From: an uncultured Pirellulaceae bacterium | GTDB taxonomy: Bacteria; Planctomycetota; Planctomycetia; Pirellulales; Pirellulaceae | NCBI GenBank assembly: GCA_937929805.1 | Contig: CALFUT010000005.1 | Span: 1 to 64,000, forward strand | Direction of reading: 5' to 3' | Length of the DNA: 64,000 nt | Shown here: one piece after another, positions 8,892 to 17,444 of the stretch | Layout of the letters: the number at the start of each line of letters is the position of its first letter | Numbering within the stretch: the first letter of the stretch is position 1 | Position numbers and translations under genes: made by a program | The notes under the pieces: generated by a model | The model's database searches: none | What the model was told of the DNA's origin: nothing | Seen by the model: the letters and a program-made list of their open reading frames with translations, nothing else

Positions 8892-9341
8892 TTAGAACGG
8901 GACATCGTCGTCCGGCGGAGCACCTTGGCTTGCTCCAGAATACGCTTGTTGATTTTCTGCTGTCTTCTGAGGGGCACTGCTGCTCTGGTTTCCGGAGCCT
9001 CCAGAAGATCCACCAGACCGGCCACCCAGCATTTGAAGCTTTTCAGCGACGACTTTGACCTTGCTTCGTTTTTTGCCTTCTTGTTCCCAAGTTTCTTGCT
9101 TCAGTCGACCCTCGATTAGAACCGAGGAACCCTTGCTAAGGTACTCGCCGGCGATTTCGGCCAGTCGTCCCCACAAAGTGACGTCGAAGAAATTGGCCTC
9201 ATCCACCCACTGGTCATTCCGCTTCACACGCTCGTTGACGGCAAGCCCAACGTCTGTCACGGCAGTTCCCTGCGGCGTGTAGCGAAGTTCGACATCGCGA
9301 GTCAAATTGCCGACAAGGACAACGCGGTTAAAACTGGCCAT
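8892..9341 (-). CDS. ssb: Single-stranded DNA-binding protein
   Basis: The 149-residue product has the OB fold of bacterial SSB ([58 protein letters not shown]) in residues 1-105. A Gly/Ser/Gln-rich linker follows, and the acidic C-terminal tip DDDVPF recruits partner proteins. ATG is at 9339-9341. It lies between rpsF and rplI on the same strand; the rpsR gene often found between ssb and rplI is absent. Confidence 0.96.
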   Translation of the reverse strand: MASFNRVVLVGNLTRDVELRYTPQGTAVTDVGLAVNERVKRNDQWVDEANFFDVTLWGRLAEIAGEYLSKGSSVLIEGRLKQETWEQEGKKRSKVKVVAEKLQMLGGRSGGSSGGSGNQSSSAPQKTAENQQAYSGASQGAPPDDDVPF

Positions 9342-9533
9342 GATGAAATCCTCCTCAAACTCTTCAAACGACTGAGTAATCGCTAAACAATAGCCGTTCG
9401 ACTTGTTTGACGATTAAGTGGCGAAAACTTTGGGTTCGTGAAATCAAACGAGTTACTTATTACTTGGCGAATGCTAAACCAGAAAATTAAGTCAGACGCC
9501 GAAGGGTGGGCGGTCGAATCCGCCGCTGTCTTA

Positions 9534-9935
9534 TTAAGTTGCCGCCGGTTCTGCAGCTTCTTTTGTCTCCTCAGTTGCTTCCTCAGCCACGGCAGCTTCA
9601 GGATTTTCACCTTTGGCGACAGCAACCATCGGATCAACCAAACGCGGGTCAAGCTTGACAGCCAAATGACGCAAGATGCTGTCATTCAGTTGGCAGGCTC
9701 GATTGAATTTGGCCAAGTTGGTACTTTCAACGCGAACGTAGGAAAGCCAGTAGGTACCTTTGCGGTGCCCGTTGATTGGGTAGGCGAGCTTTTGCTCGTT
9801 CCACAATCGGCTAGCAAGCAATTCGCCGCCAGCGGACTTCACGATTTCTTCAACCGTGTTTCCAGTCGCCGCAGGATTGCGAGCATGGGCGTTCGCACTG
9901 AAAATAAACATGCACTCGTAAACTGTCTCAGCCAC
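9534..9935 (-). CDS. rpsF: 30S ribosomal protein S6
   Basis: This is ribosomal protein S6 of 133 residues. The ferredoxin-like core is visible (ETVYECMFIFSAN, VEEIVKSAGGELLASRLWNEQKLAYPINGHRKGTYWL as separate blocks, and the LNDSILRHLAVKLD segment). An acidic Ala/Glu tail (EEATEETKEAAEP) ends the protein. The start is GTG at 9933-9935, supported by an AAGGA Shine-Dalgarno about 9-10 nt upstream. It follows pth and precedes ssb by about 190 bp. Confidence 0.95.
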   Translation of the reverse strand: MAETVYECMFIFSANAHARNPAATGNTVEEIVKSAGGELLASRLWNEQKLAYPINGHRKGTYWLSYVRVESTNLAKFNRACQLNDSILRHLAVKLDPRLVDPMVAVAKGENPEAAVAEEATEETKEAAEPAAT

Positions 9936-9999
9936 GTTCCAACTTCCTTATTCAGGTTTTCCGGTATCTTGTGTTCTTAAATCGATTGCCGCGAGCGAT

Positions 10000-10653
10000 T
10001 TATTGCTCGGCGGCGGGTGGTTCGAGATTCCCGATTTTTCGGTCGTCTCTGTTTTTGTCTTGTTTCTTGTTTTCCTTCTTCGCTTTCGAGGGATCGCCGT
10101 TGAAATGGTTCATGGCCGTTTGAGGCCCGTCGCTTATCCACGTTTCAACTGCATCCGCCGCTCGAGCGATTCCAACCTCAAGGTCAGCGGCGTCTTCGGG
10201 TGTAAATTTACCCAAGACAAAATCCGCTGCATCCCAACCGCTTGGAACTTTGCCGATTCCAATTCGCAATCGGCAAAAATTTTGATGACCGAGCCGTTGG
10301 ATAATGTCCTTTAGCCCGTTCTGACCGCCCGCCGAACCACTCTTGCGAATCCGCAGCCGAGCAAGTTCAAGGTTTAGGTCATCGCAAATGACCAACAGGT
10401 CTTCTGCTTCACATTTGTAAAAATCAATCGCTGCTTTAACGCTTTGACCACTTAAATTCATGTAGGTCAAAGGCGAAAGCAAAATCACTTTCTCGTTCTT
10501 AAATCTCGTTTCGGCGACTTCGGCGTTGAATTTTGAACGGGGCTTATCCACTTCAAATCGCTTCGCCAGCGTCGCCAGTACCTCAAACCCAACGTTATGC
10601 CGAGTTCCGTGGTACTTACTGCCCGGATTTCCGAGCCCAACAATCAGCTTCAT
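10000..10653 (-). CDS. pth: Peptidyl-tRNA hydrolase
   Basis: Pth releases tRNA from prematurely dropped peptidyl-tRNA. The 217-residue protein has the motifs MKLIVGLGNPGSKYHGTRHNVGFE (catalytic His in TRHNVG; Asn in GNPG), SPLTYMNLSGQSV, the DDLNLELARLRIR block with its catalytic Asp, and SAGGQNGLKDI. The C-terminus adds about 25 mostly charged residues beyond the usual 190. ATG at 10651-10653 lies 14 bp after the rplY stop, so the two genes are probably cotranscribed. Confidence 0.96.
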   Translation of the reverse strand: MKLIVGLGNPGSKYHGTRHNVGFEVLATLAKRFEVDKPRSKFNAEVAETRFKNEKVILLSPLTYMNLSGQSVKAAIDFYKCEAEDLLVICDDLNLELARLRIRKSGSAGGQNGLKDIIQRLGHQNFCRLRIGIGKVPSGWDAADFVLGKFTPEDAADLEVGIARAADAVETWISDGPQTAMNHFNGDPSKAKKENKKQDKNRDDRKIGNLEPPAAEQ

Positions 10654-10667
10654 AGGTTAACAGCCGA

Positions 10668-11294
10668 TTACTCGTCGCCCGACTCCTCTTTTTTCTCGCC
10701 AATGACTTCTGGTTCTGAAGGTGCTTCTCCGTCGTCGTCTGCTTCTCCAGCCGCTGCGGTTGGAGCGTTGCACGTGACGATCACATCGGTTGCTTCGCCA
10801 GCCAGTTCCGCACCTACGGGAAGCTCGACGTTTGCGGCTGTCAAAGACTGGTCCAGTTCCAAATCATTGATCTTTAGTGTGAGCATGTCGACGACTTTGT
10901 CGGCCGGGCAAACAATGGTCAGCTCGTGAAGCAAGTGAGAAACGACACCGCCGTTCTTTGTTCCGGGCGCGTCACCCTTGAGTTCGACCGGAAGGGTAAC
11001 TTCCACTTTCTCTGTCGCGTCGATGCGAGTCAAATCGACGTGCAGGATCGAGCTACCAAAAGCGTCCCACTGCACTTCCTTAATCAATGCACCTTCTGAG
11101 ACGGCTCCTTTGAGTTCCACAATGTGGCCGCCATGACCGACGACGCGATCAATCTCTTTTTTCGCCAAAGTCAACGAGACGCACTCCTCACCATGTCCGT
11201 AAAGGACGGCAGGAATCTTGCCCGATTTTCGCAGGCGTTTCATGCGAAGCGTTCCGGTTGTGTCGCGAGCTTCGACGTTCAATAAGTCTGCCAC
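10668..11294 (-). CDS. rplY: 50S ribosomal protein L25 (general stress protein Ctc type)
   Basis: The 208-residue protein is the long TL5/CTC form of L25. It has an N-terminal 5S rRNA-binding domain (LNVEARDTTGT, RKSGKIPAVLYGHGE) and a C-terminal beta domain (LPVELKGDAPGTKNGGVV, LVNVELPVGAE-like segment). A strongly acidic tail ends it (EADDDGEAPSEPEVIG). The start is GTG at 11292-11294. It heads the rplY-pth pair. Confidence 0.94.
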   Translation of the reverse strand: MADLLNVEARDTTGTLRMKRLRKSGKIPAVLYGHGEECVSLTLAKKEIDRVVGHGGHIVELKGAVSEGALIKEVQWDAFGSSILHVDLTRIDATEKVEVTLPVELKGDAPGTKNGGVVSHLLHELTIVCPADKVVDMLTLKINDLELDQSLTAANVELPVGAELAGEATDVIVTCNAPTAAAGEADDDGEAPSEPEVIGEKKEESGDE

Positions 11295-11941
11295 TGTCTA
11301 ACCTTATTCTCTTATTCCGTTGTGTTCAAAATGATTGAATCTCAATCAATCGCTGAGACCTGCCGATCAAAACCCTGCGGCAACGTTATTTGGTCTCAAA
11401 CGTGACGCTTTCTCTGTTTGGCCTCGATGCGAAGCGGTCGAAAATGTTCGTCCAAGTGCCTCCATCGCCCGTTTCAAATCGACCTGTGAACAGGGAGAAT
11501 CTCTAGGGCCCAAAAGCCGCCTTATCGGCAAACATCCGTGTCGGCAGGACAATTTCATTTTAGAATCGAGAGATTCTCCCAGAATCGATTGAATTCGCAA
11601 GCCCATTTGCTGATAAAGCTCGGAAAATACGCAGGATTCAGGCTCGATCGATCCTTGACGGTTGACGCTAAAGCCTACGTTGAACTAGAAACGGTCGCTT
11701 GGCACAAAGGTAGGGGCAGGAAGCGTTTCGCGAGTCCAGCCTTTGCCGCGCAGGTAAGTCGCATGGGCAAGTGGTATGGGGAAGGCGCGAGGGCTATTTT
11801 GGGGCACATCGCAAAAACCGGCGTTCGGCGGCAAACGTCGAGTGTTTTTAATGGCCGTCCCTAATGGCCGTCACTGACGCATTTTGAGTGCTTCAGTTTA
11901 GAGCGTCTCAGGTTACAAAGTGGAAGGATAGGAAAACAGGA
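11295..11941. other. 650-bp intergenic region between rplY and GroES-like gene
   Basis: This divergent intergenic region should contain the promoters of rplY (minus) and the GroES-like gene (plus). No gene is supported. Its one clear structure is the long-range inverted repeat at 11493-11580, listed separately. Confidence 0.5.
11493..11580. repeat. 12-bp inverted repeat enclosing 64 bp
   Basis: GGGAGAATCTCT (11493-11504) is exactly complementary to AGAGATTCTCCC (11569-11580). Read on the minus strand it lies about 200 bp upstream of the rplY GTG, so it could be a basal stem of a leader RNA. The enclosed sequence also contains the smaller GC-rich blocks CCGCCTTATCGGC and GCCGACACGG. No known riboswitch or ribosomal leader is recognised. 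Confidence 0.5.
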
Positions 11942-12301
11942 ATGGCCAAGAAGCCAGAAAGCGGTAAGAAGCGTGCTCCAAAGTTCGAGTACGTGGAACC
12001 GATCGGATTTCGCGTGCTTGTCCGCAAGGATGACCCAAAACGCGAGACAAAGGGAGGTATTGCGCTTCCGGACGCTGCCGAGATCCCGACGATCACCGGG
12101 CGGATCGTAACGATCTCCGCCGCCATCGAGAACGATGAAGATGTTCCATTGCGGCAGTATGATAAGGTTCTGTTTCACCCGAAGAACGCCATTCCGGTCG
12201 ATTTTGAATCAGATAATCAGTTGTTCGTGGTGCCCGTTGAGGATGTGGTCGCCGTTTTTCGCCGTGACGCGCCTCGAAAAACGGACTCGGATGAAGGTTG
12301 A
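11942..12301 (+). CDS. Co-chaperonin GroES family protein, stand-alone
   Basis: The 119-residue protein has the Cpn10 fold. It shows GFRVLVRKDDP at the start of the barrel, a mobile-loop-like segment (KRETKGGIALPDAAEI), TGRIVTI, and a final strand (LFVVPVEDVVAVF). Lys-rich N-terminal residues (MAKKPESGKKRAPKF) and an RRDAPRKTDSDEG tail make it longer than the usual 95-100 residues. ATG at 11942 was chosen because the conserved part starts about 20 residues later and upstream codons are unrelated. There is no groEL beside it, so this is likely an extra GroES paralogue. Its partner cannot be told from the window. Confidence 0.82.
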   Translation: MAKKPESGKKRAPKFEYVEPIGFRVLVRKDDPKRETKGGIALPDAAEIPTITGRIVTISAAIENDEDVPLRQYDKVLFHPKNAIPVDFESDNQLFVVPVEDVVAVFRRDAPRKTDSDEG

Positions 12302-12337
12302 GGACAGCTGAGAGTACAAGACCACGGACAAGGATCT

Positions 12338-12364
12338 GGGGAACGCTCTGCTCTATCGTTCCCT
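12338..12364 (+). terminator. Possible terminator after the GroES-like gene
   Basis: A 7-bp stem GGGAACG (12339-12345) and CGTTCCC (12357-12363) with an 11-nt loop lies 37 bp after the stop codon. The T-run after it is poor (TTAAGATT), so it is weak as an intrinsic terminator. Confidence 0.3.
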
Positions 12365-12407
12365 TAAGATTATCCCCGCCGAGCCAAGCCCGCGTGTCGC
12401 GTGACGT

Positions 12408-12785
12408 TCAAGGCGTGGAACTCTGCGGTTGGGTCTTGATGCGTTCGATTCTATTATTGAACCCGTTCTGGCGTGAATATGCGTCAGGCAGCGTTGCCGC
12501 AAAGGTAACCAAAAGTATCAAGTGAATCAAAAGAGCAAACCGCCCGGCGTTTGGGGCACGCGAATGATTGCGCACGCGATAGCGATACCAGAGGAGCGTG
12601 CTGGCGGCCACGGATCCGAGAAAGATCAACCGATTTGTGAAATGCTGACCATTGAGGAGCAACAAGAAGCAAGTGCCGACAAACAACAAGATTCCGGTTA
12701 ACAATCGCGGAGGCGATGGATGATCGGTGATCGCAGTCTCTGCGGCGACCGTCGATGGTGCAACGTAGCGGTGTTCGTCAACCAT
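12408..12785 (-). CDS. Small membrane protein, unknown function
   Basis: This 125-residue protein is not recognised. It has a soluble N-terminus of about 27 residues, then hydrophobic helices at about 29-46 (LLTGILLFVGTCFLLLL), 50-65 (LIFLGSVAASTLLWY) and 83-100 (FALLIHLILLVTFAATLP), and a basic C-terminus. The ATG is at 12783-12785, only 23 bp after the prs stop on the same strand, so it is probably cotranscribed with prs. The regular membrane pattern supports a real gene. Confidence 0.55.
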   Translation of the reverse strand: MVDEHRYVAPSTVAAETAITDHPSPPRLLTGILLFVGTCFLLLLNGQHFTNRLIFLGSVAASTLLWYRYRVRNHSRAPNAGRFALLIHLILLVTFAATLPDAYSRQNGFNNRIERIKTQPQSSTP

Positions 12786-12808
12786 TGGAATGCGATGCGT
12801 CCGATACT

Positions 12809-13753
12809 CTACGCTTGAAAGATCGAGCTGATTGATTCGTGATGATGAATTCGCTTGATCGCTTCCCCAAGCATCGGCGCTACGCTTAAGACGTGCATGT
12901 TGGGTAGCATTTTCTCAGGAGGTACCGGAATCGAGTCCGTCACGACGATGCTGTCCAGCGGCGCGTTCCGCAGACGCTCAATCGCGGGGCCCGCCAGCAC
13001 GCCATGAGTCGCCGCGACGTGAATCTGAGCGGCACCTTTCCGTTTGACCAAATCTGCGGCTCCGCAAATCGAGCCCGCCGTGCTAATCATGTCGTCGAAC
13101 ATCAAGGCAACCTTGCCCTCAATCGGCCCGCCGATAATCGTCTCTTGGGAAACCGTGTCGGCAGACAGTCGACGCTTGTCGATAATCGCAAGTTGACCGC
13201 CCAGACGCTTTGCGTGGCCAACCGCTCGTTTGATGCTTCCCTCATCCGGACTGACAATAACGAGGTCCTCTTTGGGGATATTCAAGCTACGAAAGTGGTC
13301 GGTCAATACCTTGCCGGCGTACATGTGATCGACCGGCACATCGAAAAAACCCTGAATTTGTGCCGCGTGCAAGTCCATCGCAAGGACTCGATCGGCACCA
13401 GCCCGAGTGATCATGTTGGCGACCAATTTGGCCGTGATCGGAACACGACCTTCGTCCTTTCGATCCTGTCGAGCGTAACCATAGTACGGAATGACAGCCG
13501 TGATTCGTTCCGCACTGGCCCGCATGCAGGTGTCGATCATGATCAACAGTTCCATCAGCGTATCGTTGACCGGTGGGCAGGTCGGTTGGACCAAAAACAC
13601 GTCTCGCCCGCGCACGTCCTCGATCTTGCAGTGGATTTCCCCGTCTACAAACGTTTCAAACTTGCACGATGCGAGTTCCAGTTTCAGGAAGTCGCAGATG
13701 CTTTGCGAAAGGACCGGGTTGCCGCGTCCACTAAAGATTTTAAGTTCCGGCAT
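12809..13753 (-). CDS. prs: Ribose-phosphate pyrophosphokinase
   Basis: Prs makes PRPP from ribose 5-phosphate and ATP. The 314-residue protein shows the class I features ELKIFSGRGNP, FVDGEIHCKIEDVRGRDVFLVQP, the YYGYARQDRKDEGRVPITAK ATP/regulatory block, MDLHAAQIQGFFDVPVDH, and the PRPP-binding loop ALMFDDMISTAGSI. ATG at 13751-13753 directly precedes PELKIFSG; two extra upstream codons are possible. It lies downstream of the GlmU-like gene with a gap of about 90 bp, an order (glmU-prs-rplY-pth) seen in many bacteria. Confidence 0.96.
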   Translation of the reverse strand: MPELKIFSGRGNPVLSQSICDFLKLELASCKFETFVDGEIHCKIEDVRGRDVFLVQPTCPPVNDTLMELLIMIDTCMRASAERITAVIPYYGYARQDRKDEGRVPITAKLVANMITRAGADRVLAMDLHAAQIQGFFDVPVDHMYAGKVLTDHFRSLNIPKEDLVIVSPDEGSIKRAVGHAKRLGGQLAIIDKRRLSADTVSQETIIGGPIEGKVALMFDDMISTAGSICGAADLVKRKGAAQIHVAATHGVLAGPAIERLRNAPLDSIVVTDSIPVPPEKMLPNMHVLSVAPMLGEAIKRIHHHESISSIFQA

Positions 13754-13846
13754 CAGCATGAAAGTTTGTCCGAAGAAGCTTTTGTCTGTGAGAGAATCTT
13801 GAAACGCGTTCGTTTCGCAGAAGACGACTTTCTACGCCGACCTGCG

Positions 13847-14590
13847 TTAGTTGCCTGCCGACTTCATGGCGGCTTCGACATCCGCTAGGTGCTCGACCGT
13901 GTTCACGCTAAGCGCCTCGATGGGCTTAAGCACCGGCAAGGCTCGAACGTCTTGTCCGTCTTTCAGCAGGATCGCCGGCAGGTCGGTAATATAGTACTCC
14001 TGCTGTTTGTTGTCGGAAGTCAATTGGTCCAACGCACTCAGCATTTTCTGGCAGTCAAACACATAGGTGCTCATGTTGACTTCGGCGACCTTGCGTTGCT
14101 CGTCCGTTGCGTCTTTCTCTTCGACGATTTCTGTAAAGTTGCCATCGGCGTCGCGAATAATCCGCCCCAAACCGGTGGGGTTCTCATGGATGAGGCTTCC
14201 CAGCAAGCACGCCGGCTTGTTGGCTGAAAAATCATCCAGCAGCGTCTTGATCGATTCCGATTGCAGCATCGGAGAATCTCCGGCCACGATCACGACCGGG
14301 CCGTCATGAGATTTCAGCTGCTCACGGCACATCATTACCGCGTGACCGGTGCCCAGCTGTTCCGATTGAGTCGCAAAGTCAACGTCGTCCTGAGATCCCA
14401 AACGTTCTCGCACCAATTCTTCCTTGTAGCCGACGACCGCCAGTACTTTTTTGACTCCCGCGGTGCGAAGTGAATCGAGAACGTATTCGATCAGCGGTCT
14501 GCCGTTGGCTTCGCAAAGCACTTTCGGCAGTTCAGATTTCATCCGAGTGCCTTTTCCGGCAGCCAGAACAACGGCGAGTGGAGCGTCCAT
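13847..14590 (-). CDS. GlmU-type uridylyltransferase domain protein lacking the acetyltransferase domain
   Basis: The 247-residue protein is a sugar-nucleotide transferase of the GlmU N-terminal type. It shows the signature LAAGKGTRMKSELPKVL (residues 10-26), TQSEQLGTGHAV, VAGDSPML with the metal-binding Asp, and GLGRIIRD. It ends at about residue 247, so the left-handed beta-helix acetyltransferase domain of bifunctional GlmU (about 450 residues) is missing, with no broken remnant downstream. It would make UDP-GlcNAc from GlcNAc-1-P and UTP, with acetylation supplied elsewhere. Location next to prs is the classic glmU position. Confidence 0.85.
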   Translation of the reverse strand: MDAPLAVVLAAGKGTRMKSELPKVLCEANGRPLIEYVLDSLRTAGVKKVLAVVGYKEELVRERLGSQDDVDFATQSEQLGTGHAVMMCREQLKSHDGPVVIVAGDSPMLQSESIKTLLDDFSANKPACLLGSLIHENPTGLGRIIRDADGNFTEIVEEKDATDEQRKVAEVNMSTYVFDCQKMLSALDQLTSDNKQQEYYITDLPAILLKDGQDVRALPVLKPIEALSVNTVEHLADVEAAMKSAGN

Positions 14591-14768
14591 GATTCGGTGT
14601 GTGGGTGGGGATTAAAGTCTTGGTTTGGTCAGAATCGGCATTGAAACGCCCGAGCTTTCGCTCAAGCAGCACCGAACTCGCGTATAGTAATCGGAACAAG
14701 GGCGTTTCACGAGCCCTCGTCGCCATCTTGCCCAATGTGACGCCGGTTCGGCGTGCCACCGCGTCTTT

Positions 14769-15452
14769 TTAGTTGCCAAGTTTCGCGGGAAGATGCCGAT
14801 GTTTAATCCACTTCAAAACTTCGGGTGAATCGAGCCGATCGACGACCGCGTCCGCGTGTGAGTAATCCTGATCTCGGCTGAATTCGGTTGGAATGGCGAC
14901 GGTGAAGGCGCCCGCCGCAACGGCTGCACGACTGCCGAACACGCTATCCTCAAGCACCAACATGGAATCGGCAGCCACTCCCAGTTTGTCGCCCGCCGTT
15001 AGGTAAACTTCTGGATCTGGTTTTCCATTCGTGACGTCCTCTGCGGTTAGGACAAATTGGAAGCCGGGCTGCAAACCAAAATGGCCCAGCGCTCGATCGG
15101 CGAAGTTCCGATGGCTGCTGGTGGCGACGGCCCGAGGCAACCCCGCATCGTCGATCGCGGCAAGTAGCGTTTTCAAGCCGGGCATCATCTCAATCTTCTC
15201 TGGCAGCAAGGTTTGAAAGATTTGGTCCGTTTCAGTTTGAAGTTGCTCGACCGAGTCATCCAGATTGCAGTGATCGATCATCACGGCGAACGCTTTTTTT
15301 CCCGGCAGCCCCATCATGGCCAGCTTTAACTCACGGGTGAATTTTTGCCCGCGTGGTTCAAGCAATCGTTCTCCCGCAAGGTTGTAAAGGTCTTCGGTGT
15401 TAAACATCAGACCGTCCATGTCAAAGACGACGGCGTTCAGAGGAGAATTCAA
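14769..15452 (-). CDS. HAD-superfamily phosphatase, beta-phosphoglucomutase-like
   Basis: This is a HAD hydrolase with the DxD motif (VVFDMDGLMFNTEDL, Asp11 and Asp13), ATSSHR (motif II), NGKPDPEVYLTA (motif III Lys) and VLEDSVFGSRAAVAAGA (motif IV), plus a helical cap between motifs I and II. This is the beta-PGM/GPH subfamily. The start chosen is TTG at 15450-15452, because an AAAGG Shine-Dalgarno lies 6 nt upstream and the length (227) suits the family. A GTG at 15513-15515 would add 21 residues with no ribosome-binding site. The physiological substrate is unknown. Confidence 0.82.
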   Translation of the reverse strand: MNSPLNAVVFDMDGLMFNTEDLYNLAGERLLEPRGQKFTRELKLAMMGLPGKKAFAVMIDHCNLDDSVEQLQTETDQIFQTLLPEKIEMMPGLKTLLAAIDDAGLPRAVATSSHRNFADRALGHFGLQPGFQFVLTAEDVTNGKPDPEVYLTAGDKLGVAADSMLVLEDSVFGSRAAVAAGAFTVAIPTEFSRDQDYSHADAVVDRLDSPEVLKWIKHRHLPAKLGN

Positions 15453-15548
15453 AAAGGACCTTTCGAGAAGAAACAAAACGAAACGCCGGCGCGAACTAGG
15501 TTCTCGTCCCAACACAAGCCCGAAGCCACAGCGAGTGAGCTGCGAGAT

Positions 15549-16091
15549 TTAGCCGCGCTTTTCACGGAACCGTGATTCATGCCCTAGCAGCCATTGTTTG
15601 TGGTTGATTCCACCGGCATACCCACCTGTTGAACCGTCGGCACGGATGACTCGATGGCACGGGATCATAATCGCAATTCGATTATGGCCGTTGGCGGACC
15701 CGATTGCTCGACATGCCTTCGGAGCAGCAATTCGCCGGCCAAGCTCCTGATAACTGACGGTTTCACCGTACGGAATTCGGGTTAACTCACGCCAGACGGA
15801 TTCCCGGAACGGGCTGCCCTTGATTTTCAGACGCACTGAAAAATTTGTCAGATCCCCGCCAAAATATGCGTCCAATTCTTGCTGAGCCAATCGAAGAACG
15901 GCATTGGACTCGTCCACGATCGGACGCGAGTCAATCAAGCCGAGCGTTTTCAGTTGACCGTCCAAATCTTTGCGAGTCCTAAACTCCAGCAGCGACAGCT
16001 CGTTGTCATCGGCGATCGCCAGCATTGCGCCCAGCGGAGTCGTGAGCATCTGGCGGCAAAGGTAATCGGGGAAAACGGCGGTTGCAGACAT
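15549..16091 (-). CDS. ogt: Methylated-DNA-[protein]-cysteine S-methyltransferase
   Basis: This is a suicide DNA-repair protein that moves the methyl group of O6-methylguanine to its own cysteine. The acceptor Cys145 is in the IPCHRVI motif. The preceding helix-turn-helix region (IPYGETVSYQELGRRIAAPKACRAIGSANGHN) is typical, and the GGYAGGINHKQWLL tail matches family members. An N-terminal ribonuclease-like domain (residues 8-90) gives a normal length of 180. ATG at 16089-16091. It is divergent from proB. Confidence 0.94.
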   Translation of the reverse strand: MSATAVFPDYLCRQMLTTPLGAMLAIADDNELSLLEFRTRKDLDGQLKTLGLIDSRPIVDESNAVLRLAQQELDAYFGGDLTNFSVRLKIKGSPFRESVWRELTRIPYGETVSYQELGRRIAAPKACRAIGSANGHNRIAIMIPCHRVIRADGSTGGYAGGINHKQWLLGHESRFREKRG

Positions 16092-16235
16092 GCCAGGATT
16101 CTATCGAGTTTTCAGTTTTCGAAACACTATGCGGCTTCGGGTCGTTGAAAATCGACCGATTGAGTACAGTATGAAGCTCCGTGCGGCATCGTTGATGCCG
16201 ATTCGCTCAGTTGTTCGTTTGCATCCATCGCAGAA

Positions 16236-17363
16236 ATGACCGGAAAACTATCCAACTATCGACGTATCGTCGTCAAAATCGGCTCGGCGCTGCTGGTCGA
16301 TCTGGAGTCCGGGGTTCGCCGTACGTGGCTCGAGTCGTTGGCTGCCGATTTGGGAGCGATCTGGGAACGCGGCGGCGAGATCATTATCGTTTCGTCAGGT
16401 TCCATCGCGTTAGGGCGGCGGCAGATGAGCACGCACGATGCGTCGCTTGCGGGACGAGCTTTAAAGCTTGAGGAAAGCCAAGCGGCTGCTGCGATTGGGC
16501 AGATTGCATTGGGCCGAGTCTGGTCAGAGATGCTGGGCGACTACGGGATGCAAGCCGGGCAAATTTTGTTGACGTTAGGTGACACGGAAGAACGTCGGCG
16601 GTACTTAAATGCTCGCGATACCATTGGTCAGTTGCTTGCGTGGCGTTCCGTACCGATCATCAACGAAAACGATACCGTCGCCACCAACGAAATTCGCTAC
16701 GGCGACAACGATCGGCTTGCGGCCCGAGTGGCCTCGATGATGGATGCGAATCTATTGGTGTTGCTTTCTGATATCGACGGACTGTACACCGCCCCGCCTA
16801 GCGAAGATCCGAACGCGAAGCTTCTGGAGACGGTCGATGCGATCACTCCGGAGATTGAGGCGATGGCGGGCGAGAGTGCGTCAGTGATTTCTAGTGGCGG
16901 TATGCGGACGAAGATCGCCGCTGCGAAGATTGCGACTCAGGCGGGCACAGAAATGGTCATCGCGTCCGGCAAGGTGGCTCATCCGCTTAAGGAGCTAGAT
17001 CAAGGAGGGCGCAGTACGTGGTTTGCTGCGTCAAAGAACCCGATCAACAATCGCCGGCGCTGGATTGCCGGCACGCTTGAGACATCGGGTGCGCTGACCA
17101 TCGACGCCGGTGCCATCACGGCACTCAAGTCGGGCAAAAGTCTTTTGCCCGCAGGCGTGACGGATGTCAAAGGAGGATTTTCTCGCGGCGACACCGTTCT
17201 AATTTTGGATTCAGGCGGCAGAACGATCGGTCGCGGGCTAGTAGAATACGATTTCGAAGATGCCAAAAAATCGAAGGGACGGTCCAGTGACGAGTTGACC
17301 AAATCGCTGGGCGAAAGTTATCGCTCAGTTTTAATCCACCGAGATGACATGGTGATTGAGTAA
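16236..17363 (+). CDS. proB: Glutamate 5-kinase
   Basis: ProB phosphorylates glutamate in the first step of proline synthesis. The amino acid kinase domain is clear ([87 protein letters not shown]). A C-terminal PUA domain starts at about residue 280 ([21 protein letters not shown]). The total of 375 residues is normal for the kinase-PUA form. It is followed by proA after about 80 bp, making a proBA operon. Confidence 0.96.
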   Translation: MTGKLSNYRRIVVKIGSALLVDLESGVRRTWLESLAADLGAIWERGGEIIIVSSGSIALGRRQMSTHDASLAGRALKLEESQAAAAIGQIALGRVWSEMLGDYGMQAGQILLTLGDTEERRRYLNARDTIGQLLAWRSVPIINENDTVATNEIRYGDNDRLAARVASMMDANLLVLLSDIDGLYTAPPSEDPNAKLLETVDAITPEIEAMAGESASVISSGGMRTKIAAAKIATQAGTEMVIASGKVAHPLKELDQGGRSTWFAASKNPINNRRRWIAGTLETSGALTIDAGAITALKSGKSLLPAGVTDVKGGFSRGDTVLILDSGGRTIGRGLVEYDFEDAKKSKGRSSDELTKSLGESYRSVLIHRDDMVIE

Positions 17364-17444
17364 GCCTGAAGCCTAGTTTGAACTTTACGCAGTACAGTTA
17401 ACAGTCGCCAATTTGTGGCTGAAAAGTTTTTAAAGCAAAAAAAC

